Assembly: GCA_944393385.1 (NCBI GenBank)
Contig: CALYAA010000004.1
Span: forward strand, 1 to 64,000
Direction of reading: 5' to 3'
Length of the DNA: 64,000 bases
Origin: an uncultured Clostridia bacterium
GTDB taxonomy: Bacteria > Bacillota > Clostridia > TANB77 > CAG-508
Under the pieces are notes generated by a model. That model was not told where the DNA came from and did no database searches. It saw nothing but the letters and a program-made list of their open reading frames with translations. Of this stretch, positions 25,065-34,387 are shown piece by piece (the first letter of the stretch is position 1; every line of letters starts with the position of its first letter). The translations under genes and the position numbers were made by a program.

Positions 25065-26387
25065 ATGAAAAAAATCAAAACATTTATATTTAACACATTA
25101 ATATTATTATTTAGTTCAATAATTTTACAAATAATTAGTACATATTTTAATGTTTATATATCTAATTCTATTGGTGAAGAAGCTGTTGGAGTTTTTGCTT
25201 TAGTTATGTCTGTATATACTTTTGGAATAACTTTAGCTTCAGCAGGTATAAATATTGCTACAACTAGAATTGTTTCAGAAGAACTTGCAGCAAATAATGA
25301 AACTGGAAGCAAAAAAGCTGCAACTAGATGTGTTCTTTTTAGTTTATTTTTTGGAATTTGTGCAAGTTTTATTTTTTTTATTTTTGCTGATTTTATTGCA
25401 TTAAAATGCTTACATAATCAAATTAGTAAAAATGTTATTTATTTAATATGTATTGCATTACCATTTATTTCTATGTCATCAGCTATAAATGGGTATTTTA
25501 CTGCAGTTAGACGAGTATATAAAAATGCTGTTTCTAAATTTATTGAAGAACTTGTAAAAATTATATTTACTGCATTTTTATTAAGTACTTTTATGCCTAA
25601 AACCATTGACTTTGCTTGTTATTCTTTAATTTTGGCAGATGTAATATCAGAAGTAGTTTCTTTTTTTGCTTTGTTTGTTTTTTATAAATTTGATAAGCGA
25701 AAAAATTTATTAGAATCAAGATTTAGAGATTTGGATTCTTATAACAAACGTATTTTGAGAATTACTATACCTGTTGCTATAACATCTTATTTGCGTTCAG
25801 GACTTTCTACAATAAAACAATTAATAATACCTTCTAGTCTACAAAAAAGTGGAATGAATGCTTCAAATAGTTTGATTTCCTATGGAATTGTTAATGGTAT
25901 GGCTATGCCTATAATCATGTTTCCTGTTATACTGGTTACTAGTTTTAGCGGACTTTTAATACCTGAATTTTCTAGATTATTAGTTGAAGAAAAATATAGT
26001 AAAATAAAAAAAGTATCTATTTTTATTTTAAGTTTTACTTTTATTTTTGCAATGTTTATTACTATTATAATTTTTACTTTTTCTGACCTTTTGAGTACTT
26101 TAATTTATCAAAAACTTGAGATTGCAAAATATTTGCGTATACTTTCTCCTTTAATAATTATTATGTATTTAGATATTGTTATTGATGGCATTTTAAAAGG
26201 ATTAGATGCTCAGGTTTCCGTTATGGCTATTAATGTTTTTGATTGTATTATTAGTATTGGCTTTATTTATTTTTTTGTACCTGTTTTAGGCTTTAATGGT
26301 TATATAATTTCTATTTTTATTAGTGAAGTTGTTAATTTTTCTTTAAGTCGGAATAAAATTAATGAATATTTTAAAAAAGCAGAATAA
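25065..26387 (+). CDS. SpoVB-family flippase (MOP superfamily)
   Basis: 440 residues with about 12-14 membrane helices. The N-terminal FNTLILLFSSIILQIISTYFNVYISNSIGEEAVGVFALV is the usual first module of the polysaccharide/oligosaccharidyl-lipid flippases. Conserved stretches include INGYFTAVRRVYKNA and PVAITSYLRSGLSTIKQLIIP. SpoVB proteins flip lipid-linked precursors for the spore cortex. Sequence alone does not separate SpoVB from other members such as MurJ-like proteins, but spoVM beside it, divergently oriented, favours SpoVB. GAAAGG precedes the ATG. Confidence 0.78.
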   Translation: MKKIKTFIFNTLILLFSSIILQIISTYFNVYISNSIGEEAVGVFALVMSVYTFGITLASAGINIATTRIVSEELAANNETGSKKAATRCVLFSLFFGICASFIFFIFADFIALKCLHNQISKNVIYLICIALPFISMSSAINGYFTAVRRVYKNAVSKFIEELVKIIFTAFLLSTFMPKTIDFACYSLILADVISEVVSFFALFVFYKFDKRKNLLESRFRDLDSYNKRILRITIPVAITSYLRSGLSTIKQLIIPSSLQKSGMNASNSLISYGIVNGMAMPIIMFPVILVTSFSGLLIPEFSRLLVEEKYSKIKKVSIFILSFTFIFAMFITIIIFTFSDLLSTLIYQKLEIAKYLRILSPLIIIMYLDIVIDGILKGLDAQVSVMAINVFDCIISIGFIYFFVPVLGFNGYIISIFISEVVNFSLSRNKINEYFKKAE

Positions 26388-26479
26388 AATCAGCTAGAAT
26401 ACTTTTTCTCTAGATATACAATTTAAAATATTTAAATCAACAATCACAAAACTCATCATATAATATTATGGTGATGTTT

Positions 26480-26971
26480 ATGAATATAGCAAATTATGAT
26501 AGGAACTCTGCAATTTCTTATGCAAAAAAATGGGCCTTATCTAGAAATCCAAAATATTACAATTTTGATGCAGTTGGTGGAGATTGCACAAGTTTTGTTT
26601 CTCAATGCTTATATGCAGGTTCTAAAAAGATGAATTATAATCCAAAAAACGGATGGTATTATAATAATGGTTATGATAAATCTCCATCTTGGAGTGGTGT
26701 TGAATTTTTATATAAGTTTTTAACTACAAATAATGGATTTGGTCCTCGAGGAACTGAAGTTTCACAAAATGGAATAGAAGTTGGAGATATTGTTCAACTT
26801 TCATTTAATGGTTTAACTTTTGAACATAGTCTATTTATAATTAATATTACAGGTTCTTCTTTAAATGACATTGCTGTTGCAGCTCATACTTATGATGTAT
26901 TAGAAAAAAAGGTTGGAGAATATAATTTTAGTAAATATAGATTTGTTCACATAGAAAATGTAGGGATATAA
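26480..26971 (+). CDS. Amidase-domain protein (Amidase_6, NlpC/P60-like fold)
   Basis: 163 residues. The ATG at 26480 follows GGTGAT by a few bases. It matches the putative amidase domain family: an N-terminal YDRNSAISYAKKWALSRNPKYYNFD, the nucleophile C36 in GGDCTSFVSQCL, the tryptophan-rich YNNGYDKSPSWSGVEFL, and a histidine in EHSLFI. No signal peptide or cell-wall anchor is present, so it is cytoplasmic or leaves by another route. It follows the flippase on the same strand by about 90 bp. The substrate is unknown. Confidence 0.8.
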   Translation: MNIANYDRNSAISYAKKWALSRNPKYYNFDAVGGDCTSFVSQCLYAGSKKMNYNPKNGWYYNNGYDKSPSWSGVEFLYKFLTTNNGFGPRGTEVSQNGIEVGDIVQLSFNGLTFEHSLFIINITGSSLNDIAVAAHTYDVLEKKVGEYNFSKYRFVHIENVGI

Positions 26972-26993
26972 TTAGTTTATCCCTACATTTTTT
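26956..26993. terminator. Bidirectional terminator between amidase and thioesterase genes
   Basis: AAATGTAGGGATA and TATCCCTACATTT form a 13-bp stem with A/T runs on both sides, between converging genes. Confidence 0.8.
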
Positions 26994-27006
26994 GTGTACA
27001 AAAATA

Positions 27007-27739
27007 TTAAATTATTTCAATAATTGCATGTAATTTTGTATCATCTTGACTTTTTATTACAACAATATGTTTATTATTTACAAATGCATATTTGCATTTA
27101 ACAGTTTCCCCTAATTTAATTTCTTTTTTATATGAAATTTGAAAAAAATCAAATTCTTTTGAATTAAAATAGATGTCATCTGGTAAAGCTTCATTTGCTA
27201 AATCTAAATAGTTGATATTATGCATATGATGGTTTACATCAATATCGCCTCTTTTTACTGTATAATCAGCTTCTCTTTCATAATGTTCTTGTTCTTTCAA
27301 TTTTTCAAAAACTTCATCTGGACCAAATGAAAATTTTTCTAATTCTGGTTTATATTTTGAAAGAATTTCTTCATTTACTCTTTCTAATTTTTCTGTATCT
27401 ATATTTATTAAAACCCATTTTGACATTGCTTTAACTATAGTGTTTCCTTGTTCATCTTGAATTTCAAAGTCACGAAAAGCATAGAACTTTTGAGCATCTT
27501 TTGACCATGTTCTGGCTAATATTTTTTCTGCATAAATTGGTCTTCTTATAACTTGAACTTTCCAATCAATTAATACCCATGTTAAACGTGTTTTATCCAT
27601 TGTAGGAATTCCGTAATCCTGCAATATTAGAATGCACTCCTCCAATATCTTCAAATATCCCAAGTAATGCTTTATTTGTTATTTTATTTTCTTTTCCTAT
27701 TTGTGATAATTGTACATAATATTCTCTTTCTACTACCAT
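27007..27739 (-). pseudogene. Acyl-ACP thioesterase, interrupted by a one-base frameshift
   Basis: The C-terminal 218 codons encode the double hot-dog acyl-ACP thioesterase that releases fatty acids from ACP. They include LTWVLIDWKVQVIRRPIYAEK and the second half NHHMHNINYLDLANEAL with the catalytic Asn/His. The missing N-terminus is in another frame upstream: an AGAGG site and ATG at 27739, then MVVEREYYVQLSQIGKENK, KALLGIFEDIGG, VHSNIAG. Removing one A of the AA at 27615-27616 on the plus strand joins HSNIAG to YGIPTMDKTR exactly as the family requires. It is either a real inactivation or a base-call error; the rest is undamaged, which favours error or a very recent change. Confidence 0.8.
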
Positions 27740-27759
27740 TTTGCGCCTCTTTTAAAAAT

Positions 27760-29067
27760 TTAATATCCTGGTTTTTCTAATAATTTAAACATATTTTTCT
27801 TATATTTTTCAACACCAGGTTGATTGAATGGATTAACTCCTAAAATCATTCCAGACATTGCACATGCTTTTTCAAAGAAATATATTAAATGTCCTAAAGT
27901 TTCTTCATTAAGCTCAGGTAATTCTAATATCATATTAGGAACATCTCCAGATGCATGTGCTTCTACTGTTCCCTCCATTGCTTTTTTATTTACATAGTCT
28001 AATGTTTTTCCTGCTAAATAGTTTAAACCATCTAAATTGTCTTCTTCTTCTTTTAACTCTACATCTGATTCTGATTTTTCTATTCTTATAACTGTTTCAA
28101 ACAAATTTCTTCTTCCTTCTTGTATATATTGTCCCATAGAATGTAAATCAGTTGTAAAATCTACTCCTGTTGGAAAAATTCCTAATTGATCTTTTCCTTC
28201 GCTCTCTCCAAACAATTGTTTCCACCACTCTGTAAAATAGTGCATTTTAGGTTCATAATTTACTAATATTTCAATATTCTTATATAATTTATATAAAATA
28301 TTTCTTACAACTGCATATTGATAACATGCATTATATTTTAAGTTTGAGTCTTCATATTTTAACTGAGCATTTCTTGCACCTTCCATTAATTTGTCTATAT
28401 TAATTCCTGCTACTGCAATTGGAAGTAATCCAACAGCTGTTAATACAGAATATCTTCCTCCAACATTATCTGGAATAACAAAAGTTTCATATCCTTCTTC
28501 ATTTGCTAGAGTTTTTAAAGCTCCTTTTTCTTTATCTGTTGTAACATATATTCTACTTCTAGCTTCATCTATACCATATCTATTTTCTAGTATTTCTCTG
28601 AAAATTCTAAATGCAATTGCAGGTTCTGTTGTTGTTCCTGATTTTGAAATAACATTAATAGAAAAATCTTTTGTTCCTAATAATTCTATTAAATCATTTA
28701 AATAATTTGGGCTCAAATTATTTCCTACATAAAGTATTTGTGGGAACTTTCTTTCTTTTTCTGGCATCATATTATAAAAAGTATTAGTTAAGCTTTCTAT
28801 AACTGCTCTTGCTCCTAAATAAGATCCTCCAATTCCAATTACTATTAATACTTCAGAATCTTCTTGTATTTTTTTTGCACATTTTTTTATTCTTTCAAAC
28901 TCATCTTTATCATATTTTGTTGGTAATTCTAGCCATCCAACAAAATCTTTTTCGTCATTTGCCCTATCATGTAATTCTTGATGTATTCTTTCTACTTGTT
29001 CTTTGTATTGCATTATTGTCTTTTGTTCAACTCCAGAATATTTCAAATTTAATTTTAAATTTAACAT
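27760..29067 (-). CDS. pgi: Glucose-6-phosphate isomerase
   Basis: A 435-residue glycolytic enzyme interconverting glucose-6-phosphate and fructose-6-phosphate. Signature regions are [18 protein letters not shown] (about 77-94), [16 protein letters not shown] (about 138-153), the catalytic-Glu segment near [16 protein letters not shown], and the terminal [14 protein letters not shown] with the base-lysine area. The length is that of the shorter Firmicute type. The start has AGAAGGT upstream. It lies between rpe and the thioesterase on the same strand, with short gaps. Confidence 0.96.
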   Translation of the reverse strand: MLNLKLNLKYSGVEQKTIMQYKEQVERIHQELHDRANDEKDFVGWLELPTKYDKDEFERIKKCAKKIQEDSEVLIVIGIGGSYLGARAVIESLTNTFYNMMPEKERKFPQILYVGNNLSPNYLNDLIELLGTKDFSINVISKSGTTTEPAIAFRIFREILENRYGIDEARSRIYVTTDKEKGALKTLANEEGYETFVIPDNVGGRYSVLTAVGLLPIAVAGINIDKLMEGARNAQLKYEDSNLKYNACYQYAVVRNILYKLYKNIEILVNYEPKMHYFTEWWKQLFGESEGKDQLGIFPTGVDFTTDLHSMGQYIQEGRRNLFETVIRIEKSESDVELKEEEDNLDGLNYLAGKTLDYVNKKAMEGTVEAHASGDVPNMILELPELNEETLGHLIYFFEKACAMSGMILGVNPFNQPGVEKYKKNMFKLLEKPGY

Positions 29068-29086
29068 AGACTTTACCTTCTTTCCT

Positions 29087-29746
29087 TTAATTTTTTAATT
29101 CATCAATAATAACTTTATAATCAGATGCCATTAAAATTGCTGTTCCTGCAACTAATATGTTTGCTCCTGCTTCCTTTACTCTTTGAGCTGTTTTTAAATT
29201 AATTCCACCATCTACTTCTATGTCGATTTCAATACTATTTTTATCAATATAACTTTTTAGTTCATTTATTTTTGCAATCATTTCTGTAATTAATGTTTGA
29301 CCACCTTTTCCTGGTTCTACAGTCATTACTAAACACATATGTATATATGGTAAATATTTATAAACTTCTTGTATTGGAGTATCTGGCTTTATTGCTATTC
29401 CAACTCTCGCTCCTTTTTCTTTTATTAACTCTATATTTTTCATTACTTCTTCTTCATTTTTACATGCTTCTAGATGAAATGTAATTATATTTGGTTCATT
29501 TGCCGAAAATACTTCTATTCCTGTTTCTACATCTTCTACCATTAAATGCACATCTAATGGTAAATTTGATATTCTTCTTATGTAATTACTATATTCTATC
29601 ATCTTTTTGTAGGTATCTTGTTTAACAAATTTTCCATCCATTACATCTATATGAAAATAATCTGTTTTTGATTTTTCTAGTAGTAGAAATGTTTCTGCTT
29701 CATTTCCGCTCTCTACTGATAATATTGATGTTGATACTTCTACCAT
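29087..29746 (-). CDS. rpe: Ribulose-phosphate 3-epimerase
   Basis: A 219-residue TIM-barrel enzyme of the pentose phosphate pathway. Metal and catalytic residues are visible in [11 protein letters not shown] (about 31-41), [11 protein letters not shown] (about 62-72) and [14 protein letters not shown] with the Asp (about 173-186). The phosphate-binding ends are VEPGKGGQ and ILVAGTAIL. It starts with STSILSVE instead of the usual S-x-L-x-A-D, a mild deviation. It is 19 bp upstream of pgi, so the two sugar-phosphate enzymes are probably cotranscribed. Confidence 0.93.
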   Translation of the reverse strand: MVEVSTSILSVESGNEAETFLLLEKSKTDYFHIDVMDGKFVKQDTYKKMIEYSNYIRRISNLPLDVHLMVEDVETGIEVFSANEPNIITFHLEACKNEEEVMKNIELIKEKGARVGIAIKPDTPIQEVYKYLPYIHMCLVMTVEPGKGGQTLITEMIAKINELKSYIDKNSIEIDIEVDGGINLKTAQRVKEAGANILVAGTAILMASDYKVIIDELKN

Positions 29747-29819
29747 TTTTTTCTTCCTTTCTTTTTAACATACTCATTATATATTATTTTCCAGAAAAAG
29801 TCTATAATAAAAAAATAAA

Positions 29820-29863
29820 AATACACAAATAGTTGTACTAATCTGTTTAACTATTTGTGTATT
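29820..29863 (-). terminator. clpB terminator
   Basis: AATACACAAATAGTT and AACTATTTGTGTATT form a 15-bp stem followed by a U-rich run on the minus transcript, 13 bases after the clpB stop. Confidence 0.8.
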
Positions 29864-29875
29864 AATAAATTTATC

Positions 29876-32467
29876 CTATTTAATGCATAATTCATTATTA
29901 TCACAGTCTACTTTTACAGTTGTGTTAGGTAATATTTCTTGTGATAAAATCTTTCTTGCAATTAAAGTTTCTAGTTTTTTCTGTACAAATCTCTTTAGTG
30001 GTCTTGCACCATAAACTTCATCATAACCATTATCTATTAAATAATCTTTTGCTTTTTGTGATAATTCTAGTTTAATATTTTTATCTTCAAGTCTGTTTTC
30101 TATATCTTTAATTAAAAGTTCTAGAATTTTTGAAATTTCAGTTTTTCTTAGAGGTTTATAGAATACAATTTCATCTAATCTGTTTAAAAATTCTGGTCTG
30201 AAACTTCTCTTTAATAATTCATTTACTTTTTGTTTTGCTTCTTCTGAAATTTCTCCATTTTCTTGAATTCCTTCTAAAATATAGTCTGAGCCTAAATTTG
30301 AAGTTAATATTATAATTGTGTTTTTAAAGTCTACAGTTCTTCCTTGAGAATCTGTTATACGTCCATCATCTAGTACTTGTAATAGAATATTGAATACATC
30401 TGGATGTGCTTTTTCAATTTCATCAAATAGTACAACTGAATATGGTTTTCTTCTAACAGCTTCTGTTAATTGTCCACCTTCTTCATATCCAACATATCCT
30501 GGAGGTGCTCCTATTAATCTTGACACTGAATATTTTTCCATGTATTCAGACATATCTATTCTTATTATATTATGTTCATCATCAAATAAACTTTCCGCTA
30601 AAGATTTTGCAAGTTCTGTTTTACCAACACCAGTAGGTCCTAAGAACATGAATGAGCCAATTGGTCTACGTGGATCACTTATTCCTGCTCTTGAACGCAT
30701 TATTGCTTCAGATACTTTTTCAACAGCTTCATCTTGACCTATTACTCTTTTATGAAGAACTTTATCTAGGTTAAGTATTTTTTCTCTTTCTCCTTCCATT
30801 AGTTTTGCTACTGGAATTCCTGTCCATTTTGAAATTATTTTTGTAATTTCTTCTTCTGTTACTTTATGTCTTAATAATCCATCTTCTTTACTTTTTTCTG
30901 CAATTTCTTCTTCTTTTAGTAATTGTTTTTGTAAATCTGGAATTCTACCATATTTTAATTCTGCAACTTTGTTTAAGTCATAATTTCTTTCTGCTTGTTC
31001 CATTTGTGCATTTGCTTGTTCAATTTCTTCACGTAGTTTTTGAACTTTTCCAATAGATGCCTTTTCATTTTCCCATTTTGCTTTCATTGCATCAAATTTG
31101 GTTTTTAGTTCTGCTTTTTCTTTTTGAATATCTGCTAAACGTTGTTTAGAAATTTCATCTTTTTCTTTGCTTAATGCTGTTTCTTCTATTTCTAGTTGCA
31201 TAATTTTTCTAGATACTTCATCTAGTTCTGTAGGCATAGATTCAAGTTCTGTTTTTATCATAGCACATGCTTCATCAATTAAATCTATTGCTTTATCTGG
31301 TAAAAATCTGTCTGAAATATATCTATGTGATAATGTAGCTGCTGCAATTAGTGCATTATCTGATATTTTTACACCATGGTATACTTCATATCTTTCTTTT
31401 AGCCCTCTTAATATTGAAATAGTATCTTCTACTGATGGTTCGTCTACCATTACTGGTTGAAAACGTCTTTCAAGTGCTTGGTCTTTTTCTATATATTGTC
31501 TATATTCATTTAGTGTTGTTGCTCCTATACAGTGTAATTCTCCTCTTGCTAACATTGGTTTTAGTAAGTTACCTGCATCCATTGCACCATCTGTTTTTCC
31601 CGCTCCAACAATTGTATGAATTTCGTCTATAAATAATATTATTTTTCCTTCACTCTTTTTTACTTCTTGTAAAACAGCTTTTAATCTTTCCTCAAATTCT
31701 CCTCTATATTTTGCTCCAGCAACTAAAGAACCCATATCTAGTGAGAAAATTGTGCAATCTTTTAGCCCTTCTGGAACATCTCCTCTTACAATTCTTAATG
31801 CTAATCCTTCTGCAATTGCTGTTTTACCTACACCTGGTTCTCCTATTAAACATGGATTATTTTTTGTTTTTCTTGAAAGTATTCTTATAACATTTCTAAT
31901 TTCAGAATCTCTTCCTATTACTGGATCTAGTTTTTGTTCTCTTGCGAGTCCTGTTAAATCTTGACCATATTTTTTTAATACATCATATGTGTCTTCAGGA
32001 TTATCATTTGTGATTCTGACATTTCCTCTTACATCTACTAATGCTTTTAAGAATTCATTTTTGTTAATACCATATTTTTTTAACAAGTTTTTAATATTAC
32101 TGTTGGCATTGTCAAAAATTGCAAGCATTATATGTTCAACAGAAACATATTCGTCTTTCATTTTCTTTGCTGTTGTTTCTGCATCTGCCAAAACTTTATT
32201 TACATCTTGAGAAACATATATACTATCACTTTGTATAGCTCCTCCTGTCATTTTTGGCATTTTATCTATATATGTTTTTAATTCGTTTTCAAATCCTTCA
32301 ATTGTACTTATTTTCTTTAGTAATTCTTTAATTAGGCTATTGTCTTGGACTAATAATGCATATACTAAGTGTTCTTCTTCTACTTGTGCATTTTGGTTTT
32401 CTGTTGCTAGTGTTTGTGCATTTTGTATAGTTTCTAATGATTTTTGTGTGAATTTTTGTATATTCAT
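29876..32467 (-). CDS. clpB: Protein disaggregase ClpB
   Basis: An 863-residue hexameric AAA+ chaperone that rescues aggregated proteins with DnaK. The Clp-N domain is at 1-145. AAA1 has GEPGVGKT (about 205-212) and the [12 protein letters not shown] pore loop. A long coiled-coil M-domain (about 405-525, with [20 protein letters not shown]) is diagnostic against ClpC. AAA2 has [12 protein letters not shown] and [14 protein letters not shown]. The length is typical. The start has TAGGAGG upstream, and a CIRCE-like element in the promoter points to HrcA control. Confidence 0.96.
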   Translation of the reverse strand: MNIQKFTQKSLETIQNAQTLATENQNAQVEEEHLVYALLVQDNSLIKELLKKISTIEGFENELKTYIDKMPKMTGGAIQSDSIYVSQDVNKVLADAETTAKKMKDEYVSVEHIMLAIFDNANSNIKNLLKKYGINKNEFLKALVDVRGNVRITNDNPEDTYDVLKKYGQDLTGLAREQKLDPVIGRDSEIRNVIRILSRKTKNNPCLIGEPGVGKTAIAEGLALRIVRGDVPEGLKDCTIFSLDMGSLVAGAKYRGEFEERLKAVLQEVKKSEGKIILFIDEIHTIVGAGKTDGAMDAGNLLKPMLARGELHCIGATTLNEYRQYIEKDQALERRFQPVMVDEPSVEDTISILRGLKERYEVYHGVKISDNALIAAATLSHRYISDRFLPDKAIDLIDEACAMIKTELESMPTELDEVSRKIMQLEIEETALSKEKDEISKQRLADIQKEKAELKTKFDAMKAKWENEKASIGKVQKLREEIEQANAQMEQAERNYDLNKVAELKYGRIPDLQKQLLKEEEIAEKSKEDGLLRHKVTEEEITKIISKWTGIPVAKLMEGEREKILNLDKVLHKRVIGQDEAVEKVSEAIMRSRAGISDPRRPIGSFMFLGPTGVGKTELAKSLAESLFDDEHNIIRIDMSEYMEKYSVSRLIGAPPGYVGYEEGGQLTEAVRRKPYSVVLFDEIEKAHPDVFNILLQVLDDGRITDSQGRTVDFKNTIIILTSNLGSDYILEGIQENGEISEEAKQKVNELLKRSFRPEFLNRLDEIVFYKPLRKTEISKILELLIKDIENRLEDKNIKLELSQKAKDYLIDNGYDEVYGARPLKRFVQKKLETLIARKILSQEILPNTTVKVDCDNNELCIK

Positions 32468-32652
32468 AAATATTACCTCCTATCTATGATATATTTTTTC
32501 TACAACGTATATTATATCATCATATTTTAGCAGTGTCAATAGCAGAGTGCTAATTTTATAATAATTTTTTGAATTTCTATATTGATAGTTTATATATATT
32601 TTAATTCTCAAATCGATTTTTACTCTTCACTACTACTTAAAACGCAGTTATA
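32468..32652. promoter_or_regulatory. Divergent region upstream of clpB with CIRCE-like element
   Basis: The CIRCE-like inverted repeat is at 32527-32553. Its plus strand reads TTAGCAGTG, nine bases, GAGTGCTAA. One arm is perfect and the other has two mismatches to TTAGCACTC. On the minus strand a TATAAT lies between it and the gene, so HrcA bound here would block clpB transcription. The rest of this region holds no gene. Confidence 0.75.
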
Positions 32653-32681
32653 TTGCTATTTTGAGCAAAATATGTTATAAT
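32653..32681 (+). promoter_or_regulatory. Promoter of the foreign-looking membrane-protein gene
   Basis: TTGCTA (32653-32658), a 17-bp spacer and TATAAT (32676-32681). The spacer contains TTTTGAGCAAAA followed by TATGT, nearly the same as at 21467-21483. Confidence 0.6.
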
Positions 32682-32696
32682 ATATGTATACCGTAG

Positions 32697-32737
32697 TTTT
32701 TTGAAACTCAAATCCAATTGTTAGGAGTTTCAAAAAA
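32697..32737 (+). other. Leader stem-loop before the 120-residue membrane protein
   Basis: TTTTTTGAAACTC (32697-32709) pairs perfectly with GAGTTTCAAAAAA (32725-32737). No U-run follows on the plus strand, so it is a leader hairpin rather than a terminator. The gene's GGAGG site lies about 25 bases downstream. Confidence 0.6.
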
Positions 32738-32776
32738 GAGAGCAAACATTTTTTGACAACAAGGAGGAACACAACT

Positions 32777-33139
32777 ATGGAAAACACGATGAAGAAGGCT
32801 TTGGGTACTGCATGGAATCTGTGGAACAGAAAAGGGGTTCCGTTCATTCGGAACTATATTTATCCGACCATTGATGCACTTTTTGAGTCGTTGATCCACG
32901 CCTTCAAAATCAGCTGGGTCAGCATTCTGTGCCTATTCTGCCTGTACTATTTGAGCAGAAACGGCTATCTTGATGAGGTTCCGGCCATTAAGTGGCTGGT
33001 TGAGTCTGCTGTTAGGCTCATTGACTGGGTTTTTGGTGTGATAAAGGATTTCCTTGGTTTTTCTGTCAATACTCCTGCATCTCCCTTCAGCATCTTTAAG
33101 CCCATTCAAGATTGGTTGAAGTACATCTTCGCCATCTAA
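32777..33139 (+). CDS. Membrane-associated protein of unknown function, foreign composition
   Basis: 120 residues. The ATG at 32777 follows GGAGG by nine bases. One clear membrane helix (ISWVSILCLFCLYYLS) lies near residues 47-62. A second amphipathic, aromatic-rich stretch (AVRLIDWVFGVIKDFLGF) comes before a Pro/Ser turn and a hydrophobic end. Trp and aromatic content is high. Codons end often in C or G, unlike every neighbour, and the gene opposes the strand bias. I recognise no family; holin-like, toxin-like or phage-derived origins are possible but unproven. It has its own promoter, leader hairpin and a GC-rich terminator. Confidence 0.7.
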   Translation: MENTMKKALGTAWNLWNRKGVPFIRNYIYPTIDALFESLIHAFKISWVSILCLFCLYYLSRNGYLDEVPAIKWLVESAVRLIDWVFGVIKDFLGFSVNTPASPFSIFKPIQDWLKYIFAI

Positions 33140-33149
33140 ATCGCTCTCT

Positions 33150-33185
33150 GCCGTGTCTGGTACTTGTACCGGGCACGGCCTTTTT
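33150..33185 (+). terminator. GC-rich terminator of the 120-residue gene
   Basis: GCCGTG, then a GGTAC/GTACC inner stem, then CACGGC, followed by TTTTT. It is much more GC-rich than any other terminator in the window, in keeping with a transferred unit. Confidence 0.85.
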
Positions 33186-33206
33186 ATATTGCATTAATTA
33201 TAAATT

Positions 33207-33250
33207 AAAAACCTCTGTAAAAGCTGATATTTCAACTTTTGCAGAGGTTT
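33207..33250 (-). terminator. Terminator of the tRNA-Arg gene
   Basis: AAAACCTCTG and CAGAGGTTT with an inner AAAAG/CTTTT extension. On the minus transcript it ends in a U-rich run seven bases past the tRNA. Confidence 0.75.
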
Positions 33251-33256
33251 ATGATT

Positions 33257-33333
33257 TGGTGAGCCAGAAGGGATTCGAACCCCCGACCCTTTGCTTAGAA
33301 GGCAAATGCTCTATCCAGCTGAGCTACTGACTC
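33257..33333 (-). tRNA. tRNA-Arg (UCU)
   Basis: 77 nt including an encoded CCA. The acceptor stem GAGTCAG/CTGGCTC closes with one G-U pair. The anticodon stem TTTGC/GCAAA holds the loop CTTCTAA, giving anticodon TCT. The T-arm carries GGTTCGAATCC and the D-arm AGCTCAGCTGGATAGAGC. It decodes AGA, the dominant arginine codon in this AT-rich genome. Confidence 0.96.
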
Positions 33334-33490
33334 ATGTGACTTAACACTTAAATATAATAACACATTTTTAGTATTAAGTCAATATTTTCATAAAAATTTT
33401 TACATTTTTATTATTTTTTTATATATTCTTTTTAGCAATAAAATATTATAGTAAAAATATTAACATTTTCATTAACTTTATAATGTATTT

Positions 33491-34366
33491 TTAAATATTT
33501 TCAACAAGTTCCTTTTCATTTTCTTCTTCATTTTCTATGTAATTTTTTTCAAGTAATTCTGGTTTCTTTAAGTACTTTGTTAATTGTTTAAATGATGAAG
33601 CATAATAGTGTCCATCACATATTCTTTCATCACCAACAAAAGCTATTGTTATACATTTTTCTTCTTTTATTTCGTCTTCATCATATATGTAACTTTTCTT
33701 TTTCTTTCCCATTGAGAAAAATAAGCTTGTTGTTCCAAAATTATATATATGATGATATATACTATCAATTCCAAGTGAGCCTACATTTGTTAAAAATACA
33801 CTTGTATGGAATGGACTTGCATTAATAATAGCCTTTGGCATAATTCCATGTTTATCTAAAAATCTTAAAATTTTTATTGACCAAAGTATAAAAGAATTAG
33901 GTATTAGATTAAGAATCTTTACGACTTTATCAGTTTTATTAATTGTTTCTTTGTCTTTATTTTTTTCGATTGTTGAGTCCAATTTTTCTTTTATTTCAAA
34001 AATATTTTCTGTCCCATTAAATGGAATCTTTATAACTGTTTCTTGTCCATCATCAGTTAAACTCTTTTTTATTGATAGTGAAACAAAAATTTCATTTCTT
34101 TGGTAAGTTGTACCATTCATTACAAATCTATTCAGTTTTGGTCTTTCTTTTATAATCCTTACTAATCCTGCATATATGATATTCATATATGACATTCTTA
34201 TTCCCTCTTCAGCCTTTTTACTTATATATTCATCTATTGATTTTAATGGAATATCTTGTTTAAAATATACTTGTGCATCATTTCTTTCTAACATAATACT
34301 TGGTATTATTCTAAAAAGTGGTTCTAAGTTTTTTACTTTTTTTCCATCTGATCTGTGTCCAAACAT
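33491..34366 (-). CDS. E2/CAT-like acyltransferase-fold protein lacking the usual His
   Basis: 291 residues with the chloramphenicol-acetyltransferase/dihydrolipoyl acyltransferase fold. It opens with FRIIPSIMLERNDAQVYFKQDIPL. A middle NASPFHTSVFLTNVGSLGIDSIYHHIYNFGTTSLFFSMG is typical of 2-oxoacid dehydrogenase E2 cores. Near residue 245 the motif H-x3-D-G should appear, but the sequence is GDERICDGHYY: Asp-Gly is kept, while the position of the catalytic His is acidic. No lipoyl domain is present. It may be a structural or differently catalytic relative. It follows the winged-helix gene by 21 bp on the same strand, so they are probably cotranscribed. Confidence 0.7.
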   Translation of the reverse strand: MFGHRSDGKKVKNLEPLFRIIPSIMLERNDAQVYFKQDIPLKSIDEYISKKAEEGIRMSYMNIIYAGLVRIIKERPKLNRFVMNGTTYQRNEIFVSLSIKKSLTDDGQETVIKIPFNGTENIFEIKEKLDSTIEKNKDKETINKTDKVVKILNLIPNSFILWSIKILRFLDKHGIMPKAIINASPFHTSVFLTNVGSLGIDSIYHHIYNFGTTSLFFSMGKKKKSYIYDEDEIKEEKCITIAFVGDERICDGHYYASSFKQLTKYLKKPELLEKNYIENEEENEKELVENI

Positions 34367-34387
34367 TTTCTTCCCTCTTTTTTCTTT

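Noticed and set aside
32656-32899. Two minus-strand frames opposite the foreign membrane-protein gene
   Set aside because: They lack ribosome sites and run through the promoter and leader hairpin of the real gene.
33112-33330. Open frame of 72 codons reading into the tRNA
   Set aside because: It spans a terminator and the antisense of tRNA-Arg; the apparent peptide (QKGFEPPTLCLEG) is a well-known tRNA-antisense artefact.
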